A stretch of 64,000 nt of DNA, taken from Bin18 sp965200355 (lineage in GTDB: Bacteria > Desulfobacterota > Binatia > Bin18). Below the pieces are notes generated by a model, which had not been told where the DNA came from, did not search any database, and worked only from the letters and a program-made list of their open reading frames with translations. The stretch spans positions 3,658,001-3,722,000 of the forward strand of contig OZ241351.1 of assembly GCA_965200355.1 (NCBI GenBank), in the 5' to 3' direction. This document shows positions 26,028 to 35,479 of this stretch, in pieces. The translations under genes were made by a program, and so were the position numbers. Each line of letters opens with the position of its first letter. Positions within the stretch are counted from its first letter, which is position 1.

Positions 26028-26363
26028 ATGCCAATCTACGAATACTACTGTCGGGCGTGTCACAGGCAGCAAAGCTTCCTTTTTATGAAGCTCGGAGACG
26101 TCCAGCAATCTCCCCCGTGTCAATACTGCAATCAACGTCGCCTCATCCGACTGCTGTCCGGTTTTGCCTATCATCAGGGGGAGGAAACTCGACTCAAGAA
26201 TCTGGACACTAATGCCCCGAGAGACGAGGCATTCTACCGCGACAACCGCAATGTGGGCCTATGGGCAAAGAAACGCGCCAGAGAAATGGGTGTTGATCTT
26301 GGCCCGCAGTTCGATGAGACGGTAGAAAAGGCCCGCAGTGGTAAAATCCTCGATGAGCACTAG
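26028..26363 (+). CDS. FmdB-type zinc-ribbon protein
   Basis: A 111-aa protein with the FmdB N-terminus MPIYEYYCRACHR. The CRAC and CQYC pairs form a small zinc ribbon. After residue 50 it is charged and helical (VGLWAKKRAREMGVDLGP). FmdB proteins are putative regulators; real roles are poorly known. It is the first gene of a short plus-strand series with the PGPGW protein and GST. Confidence 0.85.
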   Translation: MPIYEYYCRACHRQQSFLFMKLGDVQQSPPCQYCNQRRLIRLLSGFAYHQGEETRLKNLDTNAPRDEAFYRDNRNVGLWAKKRAREMGVDLGPQFDETVEKARSGKILDEH

Positions 26364-26399
26364 CCTGCCTCGCCCGCTTGATTATTAAGCTGACCAAAC

Positions 26400-26675
26400 A
26401 TGCTGCGTGCGGCGCGCGATCAATTCTGGCGGATTTGCCGAATCGTGAGCGGGATTATGCTCCTGCTTGTCGGCCTTTTTCTCAGTCTTCCCGGCATTCC
26501 GGGGCCGGGCGTTGTCTTAATTTTCGTCAGCTTCGGCATTCTGAGTCGAGATTTTGAGTGGGCCAAACGTTGGCACCTGCGTCTCAAAGACACGGCTCAG
26601 CAGATTCTCAACCGTCGGAAAACGGCCCCGCGCCAAGAGCAGACCGCAGCCGGACCAGAGGCCAAGCATGATTAA
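26400..26675 (+). CDS. PGPGW-motif small membrane protein
   Basis: A 91-aa protein with a hydrophobic core (MLLLVGLFLSLPGIPGPGVV) containing the proline/glycine-rich turn of the PGPGW family between two transmembrane segments, followed by a basic cytoplasmic tail. The usual W of PGPGW is replaced by V. Function unknown. Its stop overlaps the GST start by 8 bases. Confidence 0.78.
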   Translation: MLRAARDQFWRICRIVSGIMLLLVGLFLSLPGIPGPGVVLIFVSFGILSRDFEWAKRWHLRLKDTAQQILNRRKTAPRQEQTAAGPEAKHD

Positions 26676-27276
26676 GCTCTACGATTTTTCCCTGTCCCCG
26701 CGCGCGCGCAAGGTACGGATCACCCTCGCAGCAAAGGGGCTCGCGTATGAAAAGGTCCCGATTGACATCACCACAGGAGAGCAGAAAACCCCTGCATATT
26801 TAGCCATTCACCCCTACGGAAAAGTCCCCGCACTCCAGGATAATGGGACGACGGTCTATGAATCCACCATCATTATGGAATACTTGAACGACACCTACCC
26901 CATCCCGCCCCTGCTTCCAGACGATATTGGACAGCGGGCCCGGGCCCGTGTCCTCATGCACTATGCCGATAATCCGTATGAGAGCGCCGTGGCAACCCTT
27001 GCCGCAGAACTCCTGCTCAAGCCCATGCAGGGCGGTACGGCTGACCCCGAGACGGTCTCACAAGCGCGGACGGCGCTGAACCGGTGCTTCGACCACCTCA
27101 CCACCGCACTGGGCAATAATGACTTTCTGGTCGGCTCGACCCTGACCCTGGCGGATATTCCGTATGTGGCGTGGGCCCTCCTGTTTCCCAGACTGCATAT
27201 CGACATTCCGCATCCAAGACTGCGAGGGTGGCTCGACCGACTCACAGAGCACCCGAGCGTGCAGGCGGCCGGCTAA
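26668..27276 (+). CDS. Glutathione S-transferase family protein
   Basis: A 202-aa protein. The N-terminal thioredoxin-like domain starts IKLYDFSLSPRARKVRITL, a serine-type GST active site. The glutathione gamma-glutamyl contact GKVPALQDNG...VYESTII follows. The C-terminal helical domain has VGSTLTLADIPYVAWALL, the N-capping box. The ATG at 26668 overlaps the PGPGW gene end, so translation is probably coupled. A second GST is at 45.9 kb. Confidence 0.9.
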   Translation: MIKLYDFSLSPRARKVRITLAAKGLAYEKVPIDITTGEQKTPAYLAIHPYGKVPALQDNGTTVYESTIIMEYLNDTYPIPPLLPDDIGQRARARVLMHYADNPYESAVATLAAELLLKPMQGGTADPETVSQARTALNRCFDHLTTALGNNDFLVGSTLTLADIPYVAWALLFPRLHIDIPHPRLRGWLDRLTEHPSVQAAG

Positions 27277-27332
27277 GACCGAGCGGCAATCCAGACACAA
27301 CGCTTCTGCGTTCCCAATCTCTGCGAGGGAGT

Positions 27333-28007
27333 ATGTTTAGCGGCATTATTGAAACAACCGGGGTCATCACGGAGATCGCCACTCTTGCCGAAGGGGTTCG
27401 CCTCAAGCTGCGGACGAGTCTGCCCATACAAGAAGTCAGTCAGGGCGAGAGCATTTGTACGAATGGCGTCTGCTTAACGGTGACGGCCATTGAGGCAGAC
27501 CAACTCAGCTTTGACGTTTCGGCAGAATCTCTGCGACGCACGACCCTGGGAGCGCTCCAGGTTGGCGACAGCGTGAATCTCGAACGCTCGCTCCGCCTTG
27601 AGGACCGTCTGTCAGGCCATCTCGTCTGGGGTCATGTGGACGGCGTGGGGCAGGTCACTTCCATTCAGCCGGAAGGCGATTCGTTCCTGTATACCTTTGC
27701 CGTCCCGGCTGCGCTCAGCCGCTACCTTGTGGAGAAAGGTTCGGTGGCCGTTGATGGTATTAGTCTGACGGTCTTCGATTGTCAGCCCACCGCCTTTACC
27801 TGTGCCATTATTCCCCACACCCACGCCGTCACCACGCTGCATCAGCGTCAGCCCGGTGATCGGGTCAATATCGAAGGGGATATGCAGGGGAAATATATTG
27901 AGAAGTTCGTCCAGGACGTGGTTGAGGGGATGCTGGCCGCCCCCCTCCAATCGCTGCGAGACGAGGTGGCCGCCCTCCGCAAGCAGATCGAACAAAAAAG
28001 CGCCTAG
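27333..28007 (+). CDS. ribE: Riboflavin synthase, alpha chain
   Basis: A 224-aa enzyme with the two lumazine-binding repeats (about residues 1-97 and 98-195). It opens MFSGIIETTGVI and carries GHLVWGHVDG between repeats, with ICTNGVCLTV and VAVDGISLTV as equivalent substrate loops. It dismutates 6,7-dimethyl-8-ribityllumazine to riboflavin. The ATG at 27333 has GAGGGAG. The C-terminal 25 residues form a charged helix. No FMN riboswitch or other rib genes are seen nearby. Confidence 0.95.
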   Translation: MFSGIIETTGVITEIATLAEGVRLKLRTSLPIQEVSQGESICTNGVCLTVTAIEADQLSFDVSAESLRRTTLGALQVGDSVNLERSLRLEDRLSGHLVWGHVDGVGQVTSIQPEGDSFLYTFAVPAALSRYLVEKGSVAVDGISLTVFDCQPTAFTCAIIPHTHAVTTLHQRQPGDRVNIEGDMQGKYIEKFVQDVVEGMLAAPLQSLRDEVAALRKQIEQKSA

Positions 28008-28141
28008 GGTCGGCGTCGGTCTGGTCTTCGACGGCATGTGCGCCTCTCCCGCGCTGCCGGAGCAGGAAGCCGCCTTTCATTAAGATTGCCCCCTCCCTCC
28101 TGCTCGGATAAGAAGAGCACTCAGGCATCAGAGGGGGACCT

Positions 28142-30304
28142 ATGGCCGATACCACTACCCGCACCATTATCCAACACGCAAAAGAGCAGGCTCGCTCTGT
28201 GCTGACCGAACGCGAGGCAAAGGCAGGCGTCCAATCGGCCGGCATCCCTACCGTCCGAACGGAGTTGGCCCGAACCGCGGAGGAGGCGCTCACCCTCGCC
28301 CAAGATATGGGTTTCCCGGTTGCGCTCAAGATCAGTTCCGCTGACATCGCGCACAAAAGTGATATTGGCGGCGTGCAACTCAATCTGACCACCCCGGCCG
28401 CGGTTCGGCGCGGGTTTGACGCCATTCTGACCGCCGTCCGCAAGGCACAGCCCGCCGCAGTTATCGAAGGCGTCTCGGTTCAACCTATGGCCCGGCCAGG
28501 CGTTGAGGTCGTTATCGGCCTGACCACCGACCCGCAGTTCGGCCCACTCGTCATGTTTGGCCTGGGTGGGGTGCATGTCGAGGTACTGAGAGACGTGACG
28601 TTCGGGATGGCTCCGCTCCGTCCGCAGGACGCCGCTCGTATGGTCCGCGCCATCAAAGGCTTGCCAGTGCTCACCGGCCATCGCGGTCAAGCCGCGGTTG
28701 ATCTCGCCGCTCTGGAACAGGCCCTCCTCGCGCTGTCAGCCTTAGCCGAAGCGCAGCCAGATATCCAAGCCGTTGACCTCAACCCGGTTTTTGCCTACGC
28801 GGACGGCTGTCTTGCCGTTGATGCCCACGTCGTTCTCCACGCTGAGGGGCCTCGCCCCCTGCCCCGTCCGCTGTCGGACGAGACCCGGGCGGCCCTGGCA
28901 CGCACGTTTCATCCGCGAGCGGTGGCCGTGGTCGGCGATAAACGCGCTATGAATTATCTCTGGTTACGCAGCCAGAGCACTTTTACGGGCAAAGTCTATT
29001 CCGTCCAGATTGACGAGCGGGAAATCCAGGGCATTACGGATTTAGGTGTTCCCAACTATCCAAGCTTGGCGGCAATCCCCGAAGACATCGACTACGTTAT
29101 CACCGCGGTCCCGCGTCAGGTTGCCCCCCATATTGTTGCAGACTGTGCCGCCAAAAAGGTGGCAGGGGTGATGCTCTTCACCTCGGGCTTCTCCGAAGTC
29201 CACGACGCAGAGGGACAACGCTTGGAACAGATGGTGACCACAACCGCCCAGGAAGCCGGACTCGCCCTTATCGGTCCAAACTGTATGGGCCTCTACCATC
29301 CAAAAATCGGTCTCCGCAATTACCCCGAGCTGCCGGCTGGCGAGTCGGGTTCAATTGGATTTATCGGCCAGAGCGGCACCCACACCATCACCTTTAGTAT
29401 GGCCGCGGCCAGTCATGGGCTGCGTATCAGTAAAGCGGTCAGTTTTGGGAATGCCGCGGTCCTTGATGCCAGTGACTACCTCGACTACCTGGCTCACGAC
29501 GCCGAAACAGAAGTAATCGGCATGTATCTTGAGGGAGTCCGAGAAGGACGCCGATTCTTGACGTTGCTCCGTGAGGTGACGCCCCACAAACCGGTTGTTA
29601 TCTGGAAGGGGGGGCAGACCGAAGCCGGCCAGCGGGCCACCTCGTCGCATACCGGCTCCCTCGCCGTTCCGGCTGCCGTATGGGCGGCCCTGGTCCGTCA
29701 GGCCGGGGCTATCTCCGTGAGCAGCTTTGATGAGCTGCTTGACGTCATTAAGCTGTTGCAGTTTGCCAAACCAGCAACGGGAGACGGGGTGGGTCTGATT
29801 GCCATGACAGGAGGCCCCTCAGTGAGTCTCACCGATGCCTTTGCCGCGGCCGGGCTGCGGGTTCCCCCGCTCAGCCCGGCCTCTTACGAAGAACTGTCTT
29901 CATTCTTTAACGTCATTGGCGGAAGCTTTCGCAACCCGCTCGATTCCGGCCATACAATAGGCATGGGCCAGATGACCGACACCCTGGACCGGCTGCTCTC
30001 CATCCTCGACCGTGACCCACATATTGAGGCGATTGTCATGGATACGGGGGCCGGCCTGGTCGCCGGGCAGTGGGAAGCCCGGCCGCAAACGCTGACCACT
30101 CTGCTCGACACCTTGAGTCGCTTTGCCGCCCGTTCCGCCAAGCCCTTTTTTGTTGTGCTGCAACCCTTTGCCCACGAAGCCAGCCTGCTCCACACTCGGA
30201 CCCAGTTTCATCAACGCGGCCTCGCAACCGTGGCCACCCATGAGCGGGCGGCGCGCGCCCTGAGTCTTGTCACCGCCTATCACCGTTTTCACGCGCAACA
30301 GTGA
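28142..30304 (+). CDS. Acyl-CoA synthetase (NDP/ADP-forming), fused subunits
   Basis: A 720-aa protein with an ATP-grasp (beta-type) domain first (about 1-235; FPVALKISSADIAHKSDIGG and the GVEVVIGLTTDPQFG contacts), then the CoA-binding and ligase domains (about 250-720). The phosphohistidine region is ATSSHTGSLA and the GPNCMGLYHP motif is intact. It interconverts an acyl-CoA plus ADP/Pi with the free acid plus ATP. Domain order is ATP-grasp first, opposite to many archaeal AcdA/B fusions. The ribosome site AGAGGGGG is good. The substrate is unknown; a ferredoxin follows. Confidence 0.88.
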   Translation: MADTTTRTIIQHAKEQARSVLTEREAKAGVQSAGIPTVRTELARTAEEALTLAQDMGFPVALKISSADIAHKSDIGGVQLNLTTPAAVRRGFDAILTAVRKAQPAAVIEGVSVQPMARPGVEVVIGLTTDPQFGPLVMFGLGGVHVEVLRDVTFGMAPLRPQDAARMVRAIKGLPVLTGHRGQAAVDLAALEQALLALSALAEAQPDIQAVDLNPVFAYADGCLAVDAHVVLHAEGPRPLPRPLSDETRAALARTFHPRAVAVVGDKRAMNYLWLRSQSTFTGKVYSVQIDEREIQGITDLGVPNYPSLAAIPEDIDYVITAVPRQVAPHIVADCAAKKVAGVMLFTSGFSEVHDAEGQRLEQMVTTTAQEAGLALIGPNCMGLYHPKIGLRNYPELPAGESGSIGFIGQSGTHTITFSMAAASHGLRISKAVSFGNAAVLDASDYLDYLAHDAETEVIGMYLEGVREGRRFLTLLREVTPHKPVVIWKGGQTEAGQRATSSHTGSLAVPAAVWAALVRQAGAISVSSFDELLDVIKLLQFAKPATGDGVGLIAMTGGPSVSLTDAFAAAGLRVPPLSPASYEELSSFFNVIGGSFRNPLDSGHTIGMGQMTDTLDRLLSILDRDPHIEAIVMDTGAGLVAGQWEARPQTLTTLLDTLSRFAARSAKPFFVVLQPFAHEASLLHTRTQFHQRGLATVATHERAARALSLVTAYHRFHAQQ

Positions 30305-30423
30305 AGGAGACGACCGGCCGGTTCTCGCTGGAATTGACCCACTGTCGGGGATGAGATAGCAGTGTGAGCGGCGGGCCGCTCTGCATGACCCGCACGCGCT
30401 GGATATGATGCAAGGAGGAAACG

Positions 30424-30777
30424 ATGACATACATCATCACGAGACTATGCCGGGACTGCATCGACACCGGCTGTGTGGCCGTTTGTCCGGTTGACTGTAT
30501 TTATAAATATACCGGCGATGACACCGAAAAATACCCGAACCAGCTCTATATCCATCCCGACGAATGTATTGACTGTGGGGCGTGCGAGCCCGAATGTCCC
30601 TGGCAGGCTATTTTTGAGGAAGTTGCTGTCCCGGATGTGTTTGAATCCGACACCCCGCTCAACTATGCGATGGTGGACGATGAGGCCGACTTTGAAGTCG
30701 CCGGGCATGAGAAAGTATCCCATCCGACCGCGGATGAGGTTGCCGCCAATAAACAGAAGTGGGGCTGGGACGACTAA
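30424..30777 (+). CDS. fdxA: 7Fe-type ferredoxin (FdxA-like)
   Basis: A 117-aa ferredoxin beginning MTYIITRLCRDC. It has the CVAVCPVDCI half-motif and the CIDCGACEPECPW motif, matching the [3Fe-4S][4Fe-4S] pattern of FdxA. The C-terminal 50 residues are acidic, ending KQKWGWDD as in related proteins. It is an electron carrier; the partner is unknown, though LLM oxidoreductases and acyl-CoA enzymes are encoded downstream. An AGGAGG-like site precedes the ATG, and a terminator follows. Confidence 0.9.
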   Translation: MTYIITRLCRDCIDTGCVAVCPVDCIYKYTGDDTEKYPNQLYIHPDECIDCGACEPECPWQAIFEEVAVPDVFESDTPLNYAMVDDEADFEVAGHEKVSHPTADEVAANKQKWGWDD

Positions 30778-30804
30778 CGTCCCGGCAGACAGCGATGAGC
30801 AAGA

Positions 30805-30851
30805 GAAGAGAGGGCCGCTCGACAACCGACCCTCTCTTCGGCGCTTTTTTT
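30805..30851 (+). terminator. Terminator-like hairpin after the ferredoxin gene
   Basis: A perfect 10-bp stem (30805-30814 with 30830-30839) is followed five bases later by a run of seven T (30845-30851). The spacer between stem and T-run is longer than ideal. It lies between convergent genes and may serve the ferredoxin transcript. Confidence 0.55.
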
Positions 30852-30862
30852 ACGCCGCCGGG

Positions 30863-31474
30863 CTACGCACTGCGCTTTAACGCTTCTTCAACCAAGACCA
30901 GCCGATCATTCCCGAAAAACATGGAGTCACCGTTGACATAGATCGTCGGCGTCCCGAAGCCGCCCCGTTCGATCACCGCGTTCGTATTGGCCCGAATCCG
31001 ATCTTTGTAATCCTGCCGGGCGATCTTGTCGAAGTATTCGGCTTCATCAAGACCGACGGCGGCCACGATCTTGCGCAACACCGCATCCTGACTGATGTCC
31101 TGATCCTCGCCCCAATAGGTTTCAAACACCCGATAGCTATAGGGCAGAAACGTGCCGGGATGTTCGAGCGCCACGAGCGCACCCCGCAGCGCTTTGACCG
31201 AGTTTACCGGAAAAACGGTAGGAGTCATGAGAATTTTCAGGCCATAGTAGCGTGCCCAGTCGCTCATATCTTTTGCCATATAGCGCTGCTTGGCCGGCAC
31301 GCCCTTTTCTCGGAACTCATACACCGAAGGATTGACCGTATTAAACACCCCACCCACCAGAAACGGACGCCACTGAAGGTCGGCCTGGTATTTGCGGCAC
31401 AGCCCCTCAATCCTGGTGAACGCCAGATAGGTCCACGGGCTGGAGTAATCATAAAAAAATTCGACAGTGGCCAT
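30863..31474 (-). CDS. 2-hydroxychromene-2-carboxylate isomerase family (DsbA-fold)
   Basis: A 203-aa thioredoxin-fold protein. FFYDYSSPWTYLA carries the glutathione-activating serine of HCCA isomerase/kappa-GST, and GFGTPTIYVNGDSMFFGNDR is the cis-Pro/substrate region. Family members isomerise aromatic degradation intermediates or act as GSTs. It lies 27 bases downstream of the alpha/beta hydrolase on the same strand, suggesting a two-gene unit for an aromatic or xenobiotic compound (inferred). Confidence 0.9.
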   Translation of the reverse strand: MATVEFFYDYSSPWTYLAFTRIEGLCRKYQADLQWRPFLVGGVFNTVNPSVYEFREKGVPAKQRYMAKDMSDWARYYGLKILMTPTVFPVNSVKALRGALVALEHPGTFLPYSYRVFETYWGEDQDISQDAVLRKIVAAVGLDEAEYFDKIARQDYKDRIRANTNAVIERGGFGTPTIYVNGDSMFFGNDRLVLVEEALKRSA

Positions 31475-31501
31475 GGCATCCTCCGTTTCAGTGGTGCGTG
31501 G

Positions 31502-32257
31502 TTAGTGCTGAAAGATCAGAAACTCGGCTAATAAGTCGTTAAATTCATCGGCGTAGAAGAGATGGATATTATGTCTGCCGTCCGGAAATATGTGTAGGCG
31601 TGACCCGGCTATCCCCTGCTGTAAAAAATGGGCATGAAAGGGCGGCACCAGAGGGTCTTTCCCCCCATGTATCAGAAAGGTGGGACAGGTAATCTGGGCC
31701 AGACGGTCCCGACACAAATCGCCGCCGGCTTTCAATAGCATCTGCTGGGCGTCACACCAGCGGGTCCACAGCGATTGAAATTCATCGCCATACATCGCCT
31801 GCATCGGCGCTGCCGCGCGCGGAGACCAATCCGCCACCCGGCGCGTCCGCTCGTAGGCATCAATATCATCCTGGGACACATACGCATTACCGCCCCAGAG
31901 CGCCATTTTGGTCACCCGCTGCGGATAGGCCACGGTCAGCAATAAACTCGTAATCGCGCCGTCGCTCCAGCCGCCGACGGCGTAGGTTGCGCAGCCGAGC
32001 GTCTCCATCAGGGCCACGAAATCCTCGGCGTCTTGCTGATAGAAGTCAGGCGGAAACACGCGCGCCGGCGGACGGGATTTGCCATAACCGCGCGGGTCGG
32101 GCGCAATTACTCGGAGCCCGCGCTGAGGCAGGGCGGCTAATTGTGGGGCGAAGTCCGATTGTCCGCTGCCCAACGCTCCGGGCAATAAGAGAAAGGGGGG
32201 ACCTTCCCCACGGTCTTCATAATGGAGTCTGACTCCGCGTATGTCTGCGTATGGCAT
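31502..32257 (-). CDS. Alpha/beta hydrolase
   Basis: A 251-aa alpha/beta hydrolase. The nucleophile serine is in VGGWSDGAI, the acid in GGKDPLVP and the base in PDGRHNIHL; LLLPGALGSGQSDF forms the oxyanion hole. The GWSDG elbow resembles the valacyclovir-hydrolase/BPHL group. The substrate is unknown. It is the first gene of the pair with the HCCA-isomerase-like gene and diverges from coaE. Confidence 0.9.
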   Translation of the reverse strand: MPYADIRGVRLHYEDRGEGPPFLLLPGALGSGQSDFAPQLAALPQRGLRVIAPDPRGYGKSRPPARVFPPDFYQQDAEDFVALMETLGCATYAVGGWSDGAITSLLLTVAYPQRVTKMALWGGNAYVSQDDIDAYERTRRVADWSPRAAAPMQAMYGDEFQSLWTRWCDAQQMLLKAGGDLCRDRLAQITCPTFLIHGGKDPLVPPFHAHFLQQGIAGSRLHIFPDGRHNIHLFYADEFNDLLAEFLIFQH

Positions 32258-32392
32258 GCGTCCTCCGCCTCATGACGTTGCTGGCTGTGATACCATGCCC
32301 GTCCGCAAGAGAGAAGCCGGTCTTGCCCTTGCAGCCGTCCCCTATCTCTGACACAAACAGCCCAGTGATATTCTCCGCAAGTTAGGAGCGGC

Positions 32393-32989
32393 ATGAAAAC
32401 CATTGGACTCACCGGCGGGATTGGCTCGGGTAAAAGTACCGTCTCCAAGCTCCTGGCCACGCTGGGCGCTTATATCATTGATGCAGACATTGTTGGGCAT
32501 GAAATCTATCTGCCGGGCAAGGCCGCCTGGCAACAGGTCATTGCCGTCTTTGGACGAGAAATCCTCGCCGAAGACCAAACCATAGACCGTAAAAAACTCG
32601 GCGCTCTTGTCTTCAGGAGCCCAGACGACCTCGCCCGGCTCAATGCTATTGTCCATCCGATTATGTTTGAGGAAATCCGGCAGCGTATCCGCGCCAAGCG
32701 AGGAGAGGGATTTGCCGCGCCCATTGTGGTTGAGGCGGCCATCCTGATTGAGGCCAACTGGCTGCCCCTGGCAGACACGGTCTGGGTGGTAGAAACCGAC
32801 AGAGACGCGGTCGTTCGGCGGGTGGCCGAGCAACGCGGCATGTCCGCCGCGGACGCCGAAGCCCGCATTGCCAACCAGCTCTCCAACGCCCAGCGCCGCA
32901 AACACGCCCAGGTTGTCATCCACAATAACGGCTCCCGCCAGGCCCTTGAGCGACAAGTCCAACAGGCATGGGATCAACTCGGGGCATGA
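32393..32989 (+). CDS. coaE: Dephospho-CoA kinase
   Basis: A 198-aa P-loop kinase, last step of CoA synthesis. Walker A is GGIGSGKSTV (7-16). The substrate motif IIDADIVGHEIY and the lid residues around DRDAVVRRVAEQRG are normal. The RBS TTAGGAGCGGC precedes the ATG. Its stop overlaps the next gene's ATG (ATGA), so the HAD phosphatase is coupled. Confidence 0.96.
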   Translation: MKTIGLTGGIGSGKSTVSKLLATLGAYIIDADIVGHEIYLPGKAAWQQVIAVFGREILAEDQTIDRKKLGALVFRSPDDLARLNAIVHPIMFEEIRQRIRAKRGEGFAAPIVVEAAILIEANWLPLADTVWVVETDRDAVVRRVAEQRGMSAADAEARIANQLSNAQRRKHAQVVIHNNGSRQALERQVQQAWDQLGA

Positions 32990-33648
32990 GTCGTATACAC
33001 GCGACGGGCCTGATCTTCGATGTGGATGGGACACTCGCCCAGTCGGTCGAGTTTTTCTATGAGATCGCCCTGGAGGTTCTGGCCCTGGCCGGCATTCCCC
33101 CAGTGCCGCGCGACCGGGTGTATGAGTTGATGCGCCACGGGGCGGAGAACCCACTCGTCCAGCTTTTTCCTCCCGATTATCCCGACCCCGAGGACCGCCT
33201 CAAGCGCATCACCGACAGCCGGATGGACGAATGGCTGCGGCGCTACCACGAAGAGACGCAGGCCGTTCCGGGGAGTCTTGAACTCTTGCATCGTCTGCAT
33301 CACCAAGGCTTTCAACTCGGCATCGCGACCTCATCCGGGCGCGCCCTGCCCTTTCTTGATACCTGGGGTGTCCGTCATCTTTTTGGCGGCATCGTTGGCC
33401 GGGAGGACGTCACCCATCGCAAGCCGCATCCAGAGCCCATCTTGAAGTGCCTGGAGCATCTCCAGCTTGCCCCTCACCAGGCGGTGTATATCGGCGACTC
33501 TCCCATTGATATTCAGGCTGGCAAGACAGCCGGGGCCGTGACCATCGGGGTCCTGACCGGGACCAGCACCGAGGCGGTCATGCGGCAGGAGCAAGCGGAC
33601 TACATCCTGCCGAGCATTGCCGAGCTGCCCCGGCTGCTCGCGGTCTAG
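32986..33648 (+). CDS. HAD superfamily hydrolase (phosphoglycolate-phosphatase-like)
   Basis: A 220-aa HAD phosphatase. Motif I is IFDVDGTLAQS, motif II is GIATSSGRA, and motifs III/IV appear as KPHPEPILK and YIGDSPIDIQAGKTAG. The helical C1 cap lies between. The start ATG at 32986 overlaps the coaE stop by 4 bases. The substrate is likely a small phosphate ester; it is not a confident Gph. Confidence 0.9.
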   Translation: MSRIHATGLIFDVDGTLAQSVEFFYEIALEVLALAGIPPVPRDRVYELMRHGAENPLVQLFPPDYPDPEDRLKRITDSRMDEWLRRYHEETQAVPGSLELLHRLHHQGFQLGIATSSGRALPFLDTWGVRHLFGGIVGREDVTHRKPHPEPILKCLEHLQLAPHQAVYIGDSPIDIQAGKTAGAVTIGVLTGTSTEAVMRQEQADYILPSIAELPRLLAV

Positions 33649-33749
33649 GGGATTGACTACGGTCTGAGTCTGGTGTCTTTTTCAACAACTGACGAAACGA
33701 CCTTCCCGCCCGGAACCATACCTGCAACAGCCTCAAGCTCGCACGCCCG

Positions 33750-34553
33750 TCAAGCATCCTCATACTGCGGTGCACGTTTCTCCAGGAACGCCGCAATACC
33801 CTCGCGCACATCATTGGTCTGCGTCGCAAGAATCTGATTCCGATCTTCCATTGCAATGGCCGCCTCCAACGTTGGCGCGTCAACCGCATAGCGCAGGCAT
33901 TCTTTTGTCAGCCGCACGCCCAGGGGCGAGTTACGCAGAATACGGCGGGCCATCGCTTCAGCCGCCTGCTCCAATTCGGCGTCCGGCACTAAGCGGGAGG
34001 CCAGCCCCGTTGCCAAGGCGCGGTGCGCATCAATAAAGTCCCCGGTCAGCAAAAGCTCGGACGCGACCGAAGCCCCGACCAGCCGGGGCAGAAAATAACT
34101 CACGCCCACATCGCAAGCCGACAGTCCGATGCGGATAAAGGCCGCGTTCATACGCGCAGACTCCCCAACAATACGGACATCGCTCGCCAGGGCTAAGGCA
34201 AACCCACCCCCGGCGGCCGGGCCATGCACAGCGGCAATAAATGGCTGTGGGGCGCGGTGAATTTTAATCGCCAGCTCGGCAATCCGGCGCTGGTCACGCA
34301 GACCCTGAGCCACAGAATAGGTGCCGGTTGCAGCGCTGGACTGTTTGAGATCAAGCCCGGCGCAAAAACCACGGCCAGCGCCCCGCAGGATAACCACCCG
34401 GACCGTCTGATCTTGGTGCAGTTGGTCAAGCACGCTGTGCAGCTCATCAACGAGTAGGCTGTTCATAGCGTTCAGCGACATGGGACGATTCAAAACGAGC
34501 CATAAGAGGTCGGTGTCCCGCCGTAATTCCAAGGTTTCGTAGCGCTCATTCAT
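33750..34553 (-). CDS. Enoyl-CoA hydratase/isomerase (crotonase) family
   Basis: A 267-aa crotonase. The oxyanion-hole motifs are CAGLDLKQ and HGPAAGGGFALALASDVRI. At the two glutamate positions used by true hydratases the sequence shows non-acidic residues (AAGGG...ALASD and IRIGLSACDVG), so hydration chemistry is uncertain and an isomerase or thioesterase role is possible. It overlaps no neighbour and lies 18 bases downstream of the SDR gene. Confidence 0.88.
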   Translation of the reverse strand: MNERYETLELRRDTDLLWLVLNRPMSLNAMNSLLVDELHSVLDQLHQDQTVRVVILRGAGRGFCAGLDLKQSSAATGTYSVAQGLRDQRRIAELAIKIHRAPQPFIAAVHGPAAGGGFALALASDVRIVGESARMNAAFIRIGLSACDVGVSYFLPRLVGASVASELLLTGDFIDAHRALATGLASRLVPDAELEQAAEAMARRILRNSPLGVRLTKECLRYAVDAPTLEAAIAMEDRNQILATQTNDVREGIAAFLEKRAPQYEDA

Positions 34554-34571
34554 AGCTTCCGCCCTTTCTCA

Positions 34572-35342
34572 TTAAATCAACGAGCGTGACTGACAGCCGT
34601 CAACCGTGATACACGCCCCGGAAACCCACTGGGCACGCTCCGAAGCCAGAAAAACGACGACATCTGCCACTTCTTCCGGCTTCCCAAAACGCCCGGCCGG
34701 CAGCTCGGCTTTGACAAAAGCGGCAATACCTGCAGGGTTTTCTTTTTGTCGTTGTTCCCACGCTCCGCCAGGGAAGAGAATCGACCCCGGCGCAACGCTG
34801 TTGACCCGAATCCCTTTGGGGGCAAGCGCCCGGGCCATTTCTTTGGATAAGCTAATCATGGCTGCCTTTGCGGCGTTATAGGTCATCGGGCCGCCCCACT
34901 CGCGGCCGTAGATTGAGGCGATATTAATCACACAGCCGGCCTTGCGTGCTTCCATGACCGGGACGACCAGTTGGCACAGGTCCAGCGCGGAAAAGAAATT
35001 GAGGGCAAAACCGGCCTGCCAGTCCTGCCGGGAAGCCCCCAGATTGCCGCCCGGCCGCGACCCGCCCACATTGTTGATGAGAATATCGGTCCCCCCAAAA
35101 TGGTGCTGCGTCGCTTCCACCCAGCGCCGCGCCTCAGCTTCCTGAGTCACGTCCAGGGCCGTGGCCAGCACCGCAACGCCGGCCTCTCGGGCTTCTTGGG
35201 CGGTGGCCTCAAGCTGTTCCTGGCCACGCGCACACAGGCTCAAGCGACAACCTTCCGCGGCCAGTCCCAGGGCAATAGCGCGCCCAATGCCTCGACTCGC
35301 TCCGCTTACCATTGCCACACTGTTTGAAAGTCCAAGCTCCAT
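34572..35342 (-). CDS. Short-chain dehydrogenase/reductase
   Basis: A 256-aa classical SDR. The cofactor motif is GASRGIG (14-20), followed by NNVGG, the catalytic serine in INIASIYG and YNAAK. The C-terminus VSGACITVDGCQSRSLI is typical of FabG-like oxidoreductases. The residue after the second strand is Arg (CARGQEQL), suggesting NADP(H). It shares a strand with the downstream crotonase and diverges from the plus-strand acyl-CoA cluster. The 137 bases between the divergent starts should hold both promoters. Confidence 0.92.
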   Translation of the reverse strand: MELGLSNSVAMVSGASRGIGRAIALGLAAEGCRLSLCARGQEQLEATAQEAREAGVAVLATALDVTQEAEARRWVEATQHHFGGTDILINNVGGSRPGGNLGASRQDWQAGFALNFFSALDLCQLVVPVMEARKAGCVINIASIYGREWGGPMTYNAAKAAMISLSKEMARALAPKGIRVNSVAPGSILFPGGAWEQRQKENPAGIAAFVKAELPAGRFGKPEEVADVVVFLASERAQWVSGACITVDGCQSRSLI

Positions 35343-35479
35343 AGCGTCCTCCTTTGTCTGCTTGACTCGGACTAAGCATATCTCATTTCCAAGAAAAAGG
35401 CCGGGTGCGCCGCTCTTGCCAGACGGCAGGGCGTCCGCTTAGATGGGGGCGCGGTTGTACTCAGCCAAGGGGGCCCACT

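Noticed and set aside
27277..27332. FMN riboswitch before ribE
   Set aside because: The gap is too short and lacks the conserved RFN motifs.
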